Below, piece by piece: positions 47,884 through 58,122 of a DNA stretch of 64,000 nt. Below the pieces are notes generated by a model that searched no databases, was not told where the DNA came from, and saw nothing but the letters and a program-made list of their open reading frames with translations. The position numbers and the translations under genes are program-made. This DNA is from Gracilaria domingensis. Taxonomy: Eukaryota; Rhodophyta; Florideophyceae; Gracilariales; Gracilariaceae. The DNA lies in contig VCMS01000014.1 of the NCBI GenBank assembly GCA_022539475.1, forward strand, positions 62,001-126,000. Direction: 5' to 3'. Every line of letters begins with the position of its first letter. The first letter of the stretch is position 1.

Positions 47884-49635
47884 ATGTCTTCCCATACGCA
47901 GCTGCAGGGGCCTCCCATATCCTCCGCCGTCGTCAAGGTGCACCGCTGCACCGTCGAGGGCTGCGAGAAGACCTTTTCTCGCAAGTCTAACCTCAAGGCT
48001 CACATGCGCCTCCACACCGGTGAGGAGCCGTACGCATGCCCCGACTGCGGAAAGAAGTTCAAGTGGAAGAGCTGCATGGCCTCGCACGAACGCGTTCACA
48101 GCCGTCGCACCGACCATCCGCTAACAGCCTCCGCGTACGCGCGCCGTGCCGAGTTGCAACACGCCTCTCCCGCTCGCCGCCGAAATCAGCATTCCGCAGC
48201 ACCGCCCGCTGCCAACCGCGCCACCGATGCCTTTGTCGCCCAGTTGGAACTACAACAGGCAAATCAATGGCAAGACGCGCAGCGTCAACAGCAACAGGCC
48301 ACCGCTGAGCGCTTGCTTCCTCCGCCATTGCGTCAGCAGCAAACCCAGCGCCATCTCCAGGAGCAGCAACGTATTAGCAGAGAGGAGCGACTGCAGTACT
48401 ACGAGAGTGAGCAACGCCTCATGCAGCTGCAAGAGCAATTCCATCTAACAGACAATCAGAGCCTCACACAACCTCCTGCGCTCCGCCGTAATCTACATCA
48501 TGACTTCGATCCCAATTCTGACACCCACCAAGGCTATGCGCCACCAGCGCAGCAATATTTACATCAACAACCACACCTGCGACCCGCACAACCCCCCAAG
48601 GCACCGCACGCACCCCATCTCCCCTACCACTCAACGTTTCAACACGAACAAACAACCTACCCTGCATCGAACGCTCCGAAGCACAGAGAGCTTTCCTACC
48701 CACCTCCTCAAGACTACGCCGCCGATCCTATCATTTACCCGCAACCAACTTGTTCGCAGCCGCTGTCTGAACATCCTAACTCCGCAATTCCCTCTCGTGA
48801 ATATTCTGATCTCGTCCTTCAAGCTGAGAAGCTCTCTCTTCTAGGCTACTTCAACACCAGTGCTACTGATCGCGAAATCGCCTCGCGCCGTCATTTATCC
48901 ACCGAAATGACTCCAATTGAGGATTCGCCTACCAAACCTGGTACTGACGCAGCCCCATTTCAACTCGCTCAAGACCATCCCGGTGACCAAGCTGAAATCC
49001 CAAAGACGGAAAATGTTGTGTATTGTCAAGACGCACATTTGAAACCATCGAATAACCCTGTTCCGGAAGGGCGTCATTCTCCCTCTAGTAAACCATCCAA
49101 CGACACTCTCTGTACGTCAGAGATCAATCCCACGGACCCGGCCAATTCGAACGGTTCGATGGATTTCTTTTGTCGCACTCCAAAATTTCAAAACGAAGAG
49201 ATGGAGATGATACCGTACTTCAGCAAGGAATATGGTTCTCATTCTGCAGGCGATCGTCCAATGTCCATTGAGTCCAAGATTTTTGGAGACGCATCGCCAG
49301 ATGTCGGTTTGTCGTATTTCAGTCGCGAACCGTCAGCCCCACTTGACCGGTTATCAGGGGAACTTAAGTACAACGGCAACGGAAAATGGTCTTGCAATAT
49401 GAGTGACATCCTCAACGTAGGAGTGGAACCGGGTCGTTCTGGATCCCTCGGACATCTCTCATTGATTCTGCCAGAGCTGGGCAACGGGTTACGCGGAACC
49501 TACAGCAACAGTGTCTCTCCTCTTGGTATGACATTGACGAATCCATCTGCTTCCCCCCGTACTTCAGTTGCATATATTCGTCGTGGGTTTCTTTCCCCAC
49601 ATGTGTCACAATCTTTCTCGATTGTTGATAAATGA
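47884..49635 (+). CDS. Two-finger C2H2 protein with Gln/His/Pro-rich tail
   Basis: 583 aa. Two adjacent C2H2 fingers occur at about residues 20-74: HRCTVEGCEKTFSRKSNLK (C-x4-C type), joined by a canonical TGEEPY linker to ACPDCGKKFKWKSCMASHER. The rest is long and low-complexity, rich in Gln, Pro, His and Ser, with a Gln-rich coiled-coil-prone stretch at about 110-195. It has no further domain I recognise. Finger type and linker imply a DNA-binding regulator; the Q-rich tail could be an activation region. It is a single exon and its start context is CACCATGTC. It converges on the acyltransferase gene, with 144 bp between stops. Confidence 0.82.
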   Translation: MSSHTQLQGPPISSAVVKVHRCTVEGCEKTFSRKSNLKAHMRLHTGEEPYACPDCGKKFKWKSCMASHERVHSRRTDHPLTASAYARRAELQHASPARRRNQHSAAPPAANRATDAFVAQLELQQANQWQDAQRQQQQATAERLLPPPLRQQQTQRHLQEQQRISREERLQYYESEQRLMQLQEQFHLTDNQSLTQPPALRRNLHHDFDPNSDTHQGYAPPAQQYLHQQPHLRPAQPPKAPHAPHLPYHSTFQHEQTTYPASNAPKHRELSYPPPQDYAADPIIYPQPTCSQPLSEHPNSAIPSREYSDLVLQAEKLSLLGYFNTSATDREIASRRHLSTEMTPIEDSPTKPGTDAAPFQLAQDHPGDQAEIPKTENVVYCQDAHLKPSNNPVPEGRHSPSSKPSNDTLCTSEINPTDPANSNGSMDFFCRTPKFQNEEMEMIPYFSKEYGSHSAGDRPMSIESKIFGDASPDVGLSYFSREPSAPLDRLSGELKYNGNGKWSCNMSDILNVGVEPGRSGSLGHLSLILPELGNGLRGTYSNSVSPLGMTLTNPSASPRTSVAYIRRGFLSPHVSQSFSIVDK

Positions 49636-49779
49636 GTGTTTCGTTAAGTTGATTAGTTAGTGTATTTGTGACATAATTAACTTCCAAGAGCTAAAAGTCA
49701 GAGTTGCTGCCCCCACATTCAATGTACAAAGAGTAAACTTTGGCAAGCACCCTGCATGCACAGAGCGATACATAAAATG

Positions 49780-51375
49780 CTACACTTTTTCAATCGACAA
49801 TTGGTTTTCCTCCTTCTCTTCCTTCAATGCTAGCTTCTGCCGCTCTGAATTCATCACAGATTTTCCGGAAGCGAATACGACGTCTCTCAAAGAGTTAAAG
49901 TTTAGCTCTGAGAAGGGATATCCCGTACCGGGGCCAGTGGACGTTATGAACGCTATGACGTTCTGCCACACTCCTCTATCATACGGATTCGAGGTGACGT
50001 TATCTCGTATCGCTACAAGGTGTTCGTAAGTTGTTCGTCCTTTAGCCACAAGCTGAACCTGTGTAATAAAGAGCATAATGCAGAATACAGCCAAAACGGA
50101 ATGAACCAAAACCAAGATTGTCTCCAAAACATGGTTTTGAATAAATGAAGCTAATGAAGGAGCTCTGAAGGCAAAGCGCATGACGACAAATATGAACACC
50201 ATCTGGACAATGGGTGTACAAAGCACTAGCAACAGAAACTGTCTTCTCGTACCGACCCCAATAGAATTATTGACCCATGGGCATTCGTGATCAAACATTC
50301 GAACGCACACATCCCGTTCGGATGAATGTTTTGATCGAGAAGGCTTCACGGCGAGGCATGTGTAGCAGTAAGCGGAAGGTAAGAGGTCGACATCTCGGTC
50401 GATTTCTAGACATCTTTCGATATGGCGCACTAGAGATTCCCGGGTTCCTTTCACAACGTCACCAGGATTGCCGTACGTTGTGATTAGATGACATATAAAG
50501 CTAGTAAACAAGAGTAAATGTGAAAATACAAGCACTGGCACGCTGATGGATCCTGTACTTATGGAGATTTGAAGAAACCGAGCAAATGAAATGGCTAAAG
50601 TGACATAGTAAAAGAGGACAGGGCCATAACGCTTTGCAGACTTTCTTGGTTTGTAGTGTTGTTGCTCGGAAGAGGTGTGAAGGCGGTCTTCCGGAGAGCA
50701 TGACGCATCAGCGGTCTCCTTTTCAGGTGATAACTCATAGGGTGTCTTGCCACTGGCGTCGGCGATTGTAGCATCGGCTCCTGCCCGAATGAGAGCTTTC
50801 GCGACCAAGACATGATTGCGTTGGACAGCTCTGTGCAATGCAGTGGCACCTTGCGCATCTACAGCATCAAGGTCGACTGAATGAACAATTAGCAGATATC
50901 TGACGCATTGAATGTGTCCGTAATATGCCGCCCATTGCAGAAGGGTATGAGCATCATTATCGGTTGTGCGCGCCAACACAGGCCATCTCGACAGAATGAG
51001 ATGAAGAACAGCTACTCTTCCGTACTGGGCGGCGTGAATTGGAGCGTCATATCCACTCGCATCACGAAGAGATGGATCAGCACCGGCATCCAACAACGCT
51101 TTGATGTTCTTCAGTGGAGCCGATACACATGCCCAATGCAGTGGTGTTTGGTGTAATTGGGCGGGGTTGGTCGATATGACATCGAGACGCGGAGCGAGAG
51201 GCAGAAGAGTGGCGAGTACTGGAGCTGGCGCTAGCGCTGCCCAGTGCAAAGGGGTATGGCCATTGTCATCGGCATGCAGAAGTTCCTCTGGCAGCGATGG
51301 ATCCGTGAGACGCTGCAGCAGGGAAGCCAGGTCACCAGCGCGGATGAGGGCACTAAGGGAGGAGGAATGCTCCAT
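49780..51375 (-). CDS. Ankyrin-repeat DHHC-type S-acyltransferase (Akr1/HIP14-like) with DHEC motif
   Basis: 531 aa from ATG 51375 (GCCATGG context); the frame is open to an ATG at 51693, but that would leave only 44 bp to the divergent neighbour. Five or six ankyrin repeats (about 35-230; DNGHTPLHWAALAP, QGATALHRAVQRNHVLVAKA) precede four membrane segments (about 250-480). The cytosolic Cys-rich loop reads CYTCLAVKPSRSKHSS, then CVRMFDHECPWVNNSIG (about 364). The catalytic quartet is DHEC instead of DHHC, and several zinc-binding Cys positions are Ser or absent, much as in yeast Akr1 (DHYC). The TTxE-type motif is present (GRTTYEHL, about 447). The family S-palmitoylates proteins at Golgi and vacuole membranes. 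Activity with DHEC is inferred from Akr1. Confidence 0.85.
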   Translation of the reverse strand: MEHSSSLSALIRAGDLASLLQRLTDPSLPEELLHADDNGHTPLHWAALAPAPVLATLLPLAPRLDVISTNPAQLHQTPLHWACVSAPLKNIKALLDAGADPSLRDASGYDAPIHAAQYGRVAVLHLILSRWPVLARTTDNDAHTLLQWAAYYGHIQCVRYLLIVHSVDLDAVDAQGATALHRAVQRNHVLVAKALIRAGADATIADASGKTPYELSPEKETADASCSPEDRLHTSSEQQHYKPRKSAKRYGPVLFYYVTLAISFARFLQISISTGSISVPVLVFSHLLLFTSFICHLITTYGNPGDVVKGTRESLVRHIERCLEIDRDVDLLPSAYCYTCLAVKPSRSKHSSERDVCVRMFDHECPWVNNSIGVGTRRQFLLLVLCTPIVQMVFIFVVMRFAFRAPSLASFIQNHVLETILVLVHSVLAVFCIMLFITQVQLVAKGRTTYEHLVAIRDNVTSNPYDRGVWQNVIAFITSTGPGTGYPFSELNFNSLRDVVFASGKSVMNSERQKLALKEEKEENQLSIEKV

Positions 51376-51737
51376 GGCACCCTTGAGAAGAACGAAAAGC
51401 TTCTGGAGGGAGGCAATCCAGCGCGCGGGGGAGGGCAGCGCGAGGACCAGGTTCTGGGCTAGGGTGAGGACGCGTGAATAAGAGTTCGCGCTGGGAGCGA
51501 TTCGCCCGCACAGAAGGAGTTGCCGCAGTGCCCCTTGCCAACATCGCTCGCCTCGCCACACGTGTGGTATTTTCTGCGCCAGCAATGATGATGATGCGGC
51601 GTGAATCACCTTTTGGACAGCGTCCGTTCTGTCCGGATCACCGAGCCCGATCAACTTGATGCATGCCGCAAAGCATACGCTACTTTGGACCACCTTTCAG
51701 CCACCGTTCAACCGTCTTGCTGCCGTGAATACCGCCC
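51376..51737. promoter_or_regulatory. Divergent promoter region, acyltransferase / ABC-class ATPase
   Basis: A 362-bp spacer between outward-facing starts. The minus-strand frame continues open through it without recognisable domains, so I treat it as a leader. Confidence 0.45.
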
Positions 51738-53612
51738 ATGAGGTTTCGTGGAGGACGCGGTCGCGGTCGTGGTCGCGGTCGCGGTCGCAGCACATTCAAT
51801 GCCCACGGGGGGGCCCATCAAGAGAGGTCGTTCGCTGATGACCCAAATGGAAGGTATCTCGGTGATGCGTCCGCCTTGCGTGCTGCACTCCGTCGCATAG
51901 ACAGCGCTTCATATCCTGCGTACAAGTCCCTTCGAGGCGTGTGGCAGCTTCTTCCCTCTGTATCGCTACACATCGACCGCATTCAGAGCGATCCATATGC
52001 GCCGCCGTCTCGGTTCCGCGCTCGAGTTCCGCTCACTGAATCCAACTTTGAACCTGAGCTTTACAGTTCCTCAGTTCGTTCAATCGCCTTCTGTGATTTC
52101 CTCACCCGAAAGTTTTCTCAATTTGCCCACGATTTGGGGGACTCCCGCTCTAGAGATCCTTCATGGTCGTCGCTCAAAGGTGGCGAGATATCCATTGATA
52201 GACCTTCTCAGCATGTACTGTTTCGTTCCAGTTGTCTGGTACTCCAAGAACATCTTGAACTCCGCTTTTGCGTTGGTTTGCCAGCCCGCGGTCGCACAAT
52301 AGACGGAAATGCTGCCACGTCGGCAATAGTCGAGCTACTACCGCAAATACTCAGTCACGTGCTCTTTGCAGAGGAAAGCGACAAAGATGAACTTCTTGAT
52401 CACGTCCAATCCATTGAGCAACAGGAGGCATTGCGCGAAATGCTGCCAGAGCAAGATCTCATAGCTTTCGTTGCCGATGGTGCAATACTGCCAAGACTAT
52501 CAGGCGCGTCCGACAAACCACTCAGAGGACCCGAAGTCATAAAGTTTTCCTCTCCACCATCGCTGCGTGTGTCATTCACTTTACCTGGCGGTAAAGTGGT
52601 TAGCGGCATGGGTCTCAAGCCAGGAGTGTCGCTTATAGTTGGTGGTGGGTTTCACGGAAAAAGCACTCTGTTATCAGCCTTGCAGGTTGGTATGTACAAC
52701 CACATTCCTGGAGATGGTCGCGAATTTGTCGTTATACACGAGAAAGCTGTTTCCATTCGCGCGGAAGATGGTCGCTCAGTCAATGGCGTTGACATTAGTC
52801 CGTTCATCAACAATTTGCCCTTCGGAAAGAGAACTGATGCGTTCTCGACCCCAGATGCCTCCGGATCGACATCACAGGCGGCAAATATCATCGAGGCAAT
52901 AGAGGCAGGTGCCAAAGTTCTACTCATTGACGAAGATCTGGCAGCCACCAATTTCATGATCAGGGACCAGAGAATGCAAGAATTGGTTCCAGACGCGAAG
53001 GAACCAATCACACCGATGATAAAACGAATCCGAACCCTCCACGAGAAGGAAGGCGTAAGTGTAATTCTTGTCGTGGGTGCTGCTGGTGATTACTTTGCCG
53101 TCAGTGACCTGGTCTTGATGATGGACAGTTATACTCCTAAGGATGTCACTAAGGCAGCGAAAAAAATAGTTGCGAAAGGTCCCTCTGTACCAAATTTGGC
53201 TGCGCTGCATTCTGATATATTTAAGCGAAGAAGAAAGAGAAGAGTTTCGAGGTCATCGATACGGAGCTTTTTGCAAGGGAAACGAGTTCAAGTGAAGGAC
53301 AGCACATTGATACACTTTGGCTCTACAGATATCGACCTTAGCGCACTATCTCAAGTTGTCGAAAAGAGCCAGACCAGGGCCATTGCGGCAATGTTGGACA
53401 AAATCTGTGAACTGGACGAACTTGAGGATGGAGACATCACATCTGCTGTCAAGAAGCTTGAGAAAGACATCGACGAAGGTGGAATAGATACTATTAACAC
53501 TCAAAAGCAGTTTTTAGGAAATTACGCCCGCCCTCGCGGGCTAGAAGTACAGGCTGCCCTTAATCGTATTCGTGGCTTTAAGTTGCTGCATGCGAAGGGG
53601 GGGGCGACTTGA
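51738..53612 (+). CDS. ABC-class ATPase of the PF09818 type with RG-rich N-terminus
   Basis: 624 aa. It starts with an arginine-glycine tract (MRFRGGRGRGRGRGRGR), typical of RNA-binding proteins. Then come a family-specific N-terminal domain (YLGDASALRAALRRIDSASY, AYKSLRGVW), a Walker A in VGGGFHGKSTLLSAL (about 301-315), a Walker B in KVLLIDEDLAATNFMIRD (about 393-410) and a C-terminal family region (LLHAKGG end). The predicted ABC-class ATPases of this family are mostly uncharacterised in bacteria and algae. The trypanosome member MRB1590 acts in mitochondrial RNA editing and binds RNA, so an RNA-related role is a reasonable inference. No membrane segments. It is a single exon. Confidence 0.85.
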   Translation: MRFRGGRGRGRGRGRGRSTFNAHGGAHQERSFADDPNGRYLGDASALRAALRRIDSASYPAYKSLRGVWQLLPSVSLHIDRIQSDPYAPPSRFRARVPLTESNFEPELYSSSVRSIAFCDFLTRKFSQFAHDLGDSRSRDPSWSSLKGGEISIDRPSQHVLFRSSCLVLQEHLELRFCVGLPARGRTIDGNAATSAIVELLPQILSHVLFAEESDKDELLDHVQSIEQQEALREMLPEQDLIAFVADGAILPRLSGASDKPLRGPEVIKFSSPPSLRVSFTLPGGKVVSGMGLKPGVSLIVGGGFHGKSTLLSALQVGMYNHIPGDGREFVVIHEKAVSIRAEDGRSVNGVDISPFINNLPFGKRTDAFSTPDASGSTSQAANIIEAIEAGAKVLLIDEDLAATNFMIRDQRMQELVPDAKEPITPMIKRIRTLHEKEGVSVILVVGAAGDYFAVSDLVLMMDSYTPKDVTKAAKKIVAKGPSVPNLAALHSDIFKRRRKRRVSRSSIRSFLQGKRVQVKDSTLIHFGSTDIDLSALSQVVEKSQTRAIAAMLDKICELDELEDGDITSAVKKLEKDIDEGGIDTINTQKQFLGNYARPRGLEVQAALNRIRGFKLLHAKGGAT

Positions 53613-54601
53613 AAAATCCCCTAGTTCCTTCATAACTTGAGCTCAGCTGCTTCCACTCTACATTGTCTGAGAGACTTTATCCGTGCTTATGCTTGTACGA
53701 CGCATAATAGTTTCTGGTACAACGCATTACTTTCCGTACGCTGTCAAATTTCAGCTTTCTTGTGCTTTCTTACGATGTGAATCTCGGTGCAATTGCCCTC
53801 GCAAGATAATTGGGTGGATTCTTTTATGCAGCCCGTATGAAGGCAAACTTTGTCACACAATTCATCCCGGCGAAGGACTCGTGAAATGGCACTCTGCACA
53901 TCAATGCACCAAGATCTCAACTGAACGTATTGAGTTGTTGATGTGAAAGAAAAGCTTAAAGAGGCTAACATTGCGCCTGTATCTACAGTATATAGCATGA
54001 AAATTTGTCCTTTAGAGCTTTGTGACTTCAGGGGTTATAAGGATCAATTCGCGAAACCACGATAGCTAACGCGACACTGTGGGTCACGAAGGCACCAAAG
54101 CAACTTGATGGAGGCAGAGTTTGACACACGTTACCTACCGCTGGGATCTCGTAGGCCAATGGAACATTGCCCGAGTTGCTTTTCATTCAACGTAGTTACC
54201 GGCGCCTGAAGAGTCCAGACACTGCGGAGTACCAGGGGTATCCTTCTAGCCAGATATCTTTATCTCTGAAGACGTGGCAGCCATGGTGAATGAGACCAAC
54301 TCAATAATAAAAAAAATGCAATTTCGGCGCTGTTTCATGGAATTCACTTTTTGTGCATTCAACTACTAGATTTCTCCCTGAAGACATGCGCCAGTTTTCT
54401 CCCATGGCTAACAGTCGCCTACCCTTGGTAGCAGTAGAGTTCATCACAAAAGGTCATCTCGGGTAGAAGGATAGCCTTCCCAAGCGTAAGAGCGGTTTCT
54501 TGTGAAAACTTTTTCCGCGACGGAATCGCATCGTTTTCAGAGGGTTTGGATCTACACCGAGACATATCAACGAAGTGAGTATTTATACAATATCTGCTGC
54601 A
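53613..54601. other. 1-kb interval before the CDK7-like gene
   Basis: Only short frames without features (for example 87 codons at 53683-53946). It presumably holds the ATPase 3' end and the CDK promoter. Nothing else is seen. Confidence 0.55.
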
Positions 54602-55997
54602 ATGGTTGCCTCACTACATGGTGAAAATCGTTACGAGAAGCTTAAGGCCCTTGGAGAAGGAACAGTAAGTTGGGAAAATCTTAAAATCGTTCTCGTCCAG
54701 GCGCCCTGAATGGCTAACCACAGATAATTCATGAACCGTTTTGATAGTTTGGTACGCTTTCTTTGGATTGCAAGTTTATCGGCAAGTGTTTTTAATGTTC
54801 TAACTGTTCTAATCTCTGCAACGCAGGTGTCGTATCAAAGGCCAGAGATCGAAACAAGAAGAAAGGGAGTCAAAATCGTATTGTCGCTATAAAGAAGATT
54901 CGAATGGTACGGAGATGGTGTCCGCGAATCATTTTCTTACTACCTGGATATGCTAACATATTCTGTTTGGTCTTTTCATCTTGCAACGCCACACACAGGG
55001 CCATCGGAAAGATGGAGTTAACGTGACAGCTCTTCGGGAGATAAAGCTTCTTCAGGAATTAAGTCATCCAAACATTATTGTACGTTTTTAGTCACTTCAT
55101 CTTCCTCATCGGCTTTGCTGACGATATTTATTTTTGATCCAGGGGCTTCTAGATGTCTACGCGGGAAAGAATAACGTGAATATGGTGATCGAATACTGTG
55201 TTACCGATCTTGAGGAGGTAATTCGCGACAGGACCGTATTTCTCACTCCTGCAGAAATCAAGTGCTGCATGAAGATGATCCTTGAAGGAATTGCAATGTG
55301 CCATGAAAAATGGGTGCTCCACCGTGACTTGAAGCCTAGTAATATTCTCGTAGGAGCAGATGGTAATCTAAAGATTGCTGACTTCGGTTTGGCTCGGCTC
55401 CACGCCTCTCCGAAAGCACGATTGACGCACCAAGTTATAACAAGATGGTACAGGCCCCCTGAACTTCTGTACGCAGCGAAGACATACGGCCCTGCTGTTG
55501 ATATATGGTCCGTTGGTTGCATATTTGCGGAACTGATTCTCAGAATCCCTTATCTACCAGGAGATTCTGATATTGACCAGCTGTCCAAAATTTTTCAGGC
55601 TCGCGGAACTCCGACAAAAGAAGATTGGCCAGACCATGATACTCTCCCAGCTTTCCTTCAGTTCAAAGATACCCCGCCTCCTGACCAAAGGCAATTCTTT
55701 GTTGCTGCTTCTCCTGTTGCGCTTGATCTCATGAATGAAATGCTACATCTAAATCCGCACAAGAGGATAACCGCGAAGGATGCTTTGAATCACGCATATT
55801 TCGCAGAAGAGCTGCCTCCGGCATGCGATGCTCAAGCCCTACTGGAAAAGATTCGAAGCGGAAATACAGTGAAAGACAAAGGAGCTCCAGATGACGAAGC
55901 TGACGACAGCGAAGCTGACGACACACCGAATGAATCCCAGCAAAAGCCAAGTGAACGAGCAAAAGCTACTGGACAACGGAAATTGTCGTTTTCGTAG
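54602..55997 (+). CDS. CDK7-like cyclin-dependent kinase (CDK-activating kinase), five exons
   Basis: Exons are 54602-54664, 54748-54751 (4 nt), 54827-54906, 54999-55079 and 55143-55997, giving 360 aa. All four introns are GT-AG and 63-92 bp long. The spliced protein reads as an uninterrupted kinase: Gly loop GEGTFGVVSKA, VAIKKI (Lys), the C-helix phrase [35 protein letters not shown] and [10 protein letters not shown]. The helix is NVTALREI where most CDKs have PSTAIREI; the NxTALREI form and the HPNIIGLLD phrase are characteristic of CDK7/CDKD. An acidic, Lys-rich C-terminal tail follows the lobe. CDK7 with cyclin H phosphorylates the RNA polymerase II tail and activates other CDKs. Confidence 0.9.
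54748..54751 (+). other. 4-nt microexon (TTTG) of the CDK7-like gene
   Basis: Skipping it shifts the frame and destroys the Gly loop; including TTTG gives GTFGVVSKA exactly. It has an upstream TAG acceptor and a downstream GTACGC donor. Confidence 0.75.
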
Positions 55998-56080
55998 AAT
56001 GACATTCACCACGCCAGGGAGCCACGTGAGTAATGGATGCCACTTCCCGATAAGTTCGAGTTAAAGAGAAGGAAGTAGAC

Positions 56081-57526
56081 TCAGAATCCATATGAATCTG
56101 TTGGATTAGACTGGCCATATTCTGAGAACTCTTTCAGCTCATAAAAGTTATGAGTTGTTCCAGGTTTGGTGGCAGATAATGCTTCTCTCCAATAAGCAAC
56201 GTTCCACGAGAGTGAAGACCCGAGACGACCAACAAAGAAATCGCTTTTGACGCAGACCCACATATCCAGGAGCGGCACCGCATACCGCTTGCTGAACACG
56301 GGTCCTTGAGTTTTAAGAGGCCCAAAATCTTCTGCTGTAACTATTCTTTTTCCCTTCAACCTTACACGCAGTTCTGATATGATCGCGACAGATTCTAGTG
56401 AACTAACGGAATGAGCAACGTAGATAACGTCGGACCGCATGATATGCTTTTCGAAACGCGTGACAAAGTTTTGGCAAAACGCTGATCTTGAGAACTTTCC
56501 CAGATCAAATGGAAATAGTCTTAGGTGAACAGACATGACTTTCCCCCAATGAACGAAGTACTGATCCACCAAACGACGTATTTCAACCCGAGGCTGGACG
56601 TATCTTCGAAGCTCCAACCAATACGGGTTGGAAGCCGTACAGTTGAGAGAATGACTGCGATATAAGCGAGATAAGAACAAGTAGTTGCCGTTAACGCCGG
56701 CATAATATGGCAGTCCGCGAAAGTAATCAGAAGCGTTGAAATTGCAATCGAGCTCTCGACGACTCGAAGGGCTTAACAATGCCGAATCGGGATCGCTCTC
56801 AGATGCTTGACTCCGCATTTTGACATTTGAGTCGAATATGCTCCTCTTTCCTAGCGACATGTAGTAGAACGGAGCGTCACCCTTTCGTGCTAATACATGA
56901 GGAAACGTTCTGAGATAATCCGCACCGGGAGAATGAAGGAATTGCATAATGCTCACCACAGGTTGCGTCTTATTTAACAAAAAACCATCAATGTAATCGC
57001 CGACGAGTTCATCATGTCTGTAGAACAAACCCAAAGCCTTGAGGACACGCTGATAAACGTACAAATCGTAAGCTTCGTACAAACGATATAAGACCCCTCG
57101 AGATTTTGCGAAATCAATGTAAGACTCGGATCCGTAGAAAGCAAACGGGGCCACGAGAACAGCATTTGACTCTTTTGCTATCGTCAAGGCGTTGAAAAAC
57201 GAAATGAGCTGGTTGTTAAGTTGACCGCTCCGCGCCTTGTAAAACACGTACACGGGCAGATTATGGTCTCGAGCGTGTTTATGCGCATACTCCAAAACAT
57301 TCTGCCCGAGTTTTGGGACGCGAAGGAGATTGGGTGGAGCTCCGATTGTTGTTGGGTGTGGCCTTCTTGTCAAAAGCCATTTTAGGGAAACGAGGAGAAA
57401 AATGAGCTTGAAAAAGCTTTTGCTTAGGCTGAATTGACGAATATGTTTGTTCCAAAGGCGGAAAATTCGTCTTTGAACTGGCACCGACGTGACCAAAACC
57501 GGGATGACGACTGTTCTGGGTCCCAT
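56081..57526 (-). CDS. O-fucosyltransferase-like type II membrane protein A
   Basis: 481 aa. A basic tail and one membrane anchor (about 34-52, SFFKLIFLLVSLKWLL) precede a stem and a lumenal domain. Family features of the PF10250-type GDP-fucose O-fucosyltransferases are the N-terminal donor-binding phrase ARSGQLNNQLISFFNALTIA (G-x-x-N-Q), VMSVHLRLFPFD (the HLR motif with its essential Arg), and a late FVGRLGSSLSWNVAYWR segment equivalent to the FxGNxxSS(F) motif. The donor could be GDP-fucose or a related nucleotide sugar; acceptors are unknown. It stands tail-to-tail with the CDK gene (83 bp) and head-to-head with a distant paralog. Confidence 0.72.
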   Translation of the reverse strand: MGPRTVVIPVLVTSVPVQRRIFRLWNKHIRQFSLSKSFFKLIFLLVSLKWLLTRRPHPTTIGAPPNLLRVPKLGQNVLEYAHKHARDHNLPVYVFYKARSGQLNNQLISFFNALTIAKESNAVLVAPFAFYGSESYIDFAKSRGVLYRLYEAYDLYVYQRVLKALGLFYRHDELVGDYIDGFLLNKTQPVVSIMQFLHSPGADYLRTFPHVLARKGDAPFYYMSLGKRSIFDSNVKMRSQASESDPDSALLSPSSRRELDCNFNASDYFRGLPYYAGVNGNYLFLSRLYRSHSLNCTASNPYWLELRRYVQPRVEIRRLVDQYFVHWGKVMSVHLRLFPFDLGKFSRSAFCQNFVTRFEKHIMRSDVIYVAHSVSSLESVAIISELRVRLKGKRIVTAEDFGPLKTQGPVFSKRYAVPLLDMWVCVKSDFFVGRLGSSLSWNVAYWREALSATKPGTTHNFYELKEFSEYGQSNPTDSYGF

Positions 57527-58122
57527 TGAAATCTATAGCATCACGGAATCAGACAAAGAAGATATATTTGATGTGAGACAGGAGAAACGCAGAATGTTTG
57601 ATCACTGTTTCTTCGGTGTGCAGGCATGGCCAGTGGTACTAGGTTTGACACCACTTCATGGAAAGAATCGGTTCTGCCATCTGCTCGCAGCGCCTAGTAT
57701 GAAAGTTTGGCACAGTGATTCGAGTGAAGAGGGGAATCTGCTAATTCTGCAGTCAACTCTAGAGCAAAAGACAGCTCTCTTCGGCCCGTAATGGCACCAA
57801 GATGAATGACCAAAGAGGTTGTTTCTTCTCCCGGGCCTTGTCGTTGAACAGGATATGTTGCGTGCAGAAGAGAAACGCTGAAAGACTCGCCGTGACGGCC
57901 GTGGGATCAGAACAGGACTTCGAATCGAAGCTGCTTTCAGGCTGTGTGCGTCGTTGCCAGGACCAAGACACTTGTGAGGTTCAGAAGCTTGCTTCCATTT
58001 ACATTTGTGTCGCGACAATTTCAACTGACGTCTTCGTTTCAACTTCAGAATCATCTACTTTGGCAGCCCAAGACATAGCAGCTTCATTCTATAATGCTTC
58101 ATTGGGATTCGCACCGCTTGAG
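57527..58122. promoter_or_regulatory. Divergent promoter region between two O-FucT-like genes
   Basis: About 600 bp between the chosen starts. The plus-strand frame is open back to 57802 but that part lacks features, so I place the start at 58123, just before the membrane anchor. Confidence 0.45.

Noticed and set aside
57802-58122. 107-residue N-terminal extension of O-FucT-like B
   Set aside because: It would place the membrane anchor far from the N-terminus, unlike type II Golgi enzymes; kept only as an alternative start.
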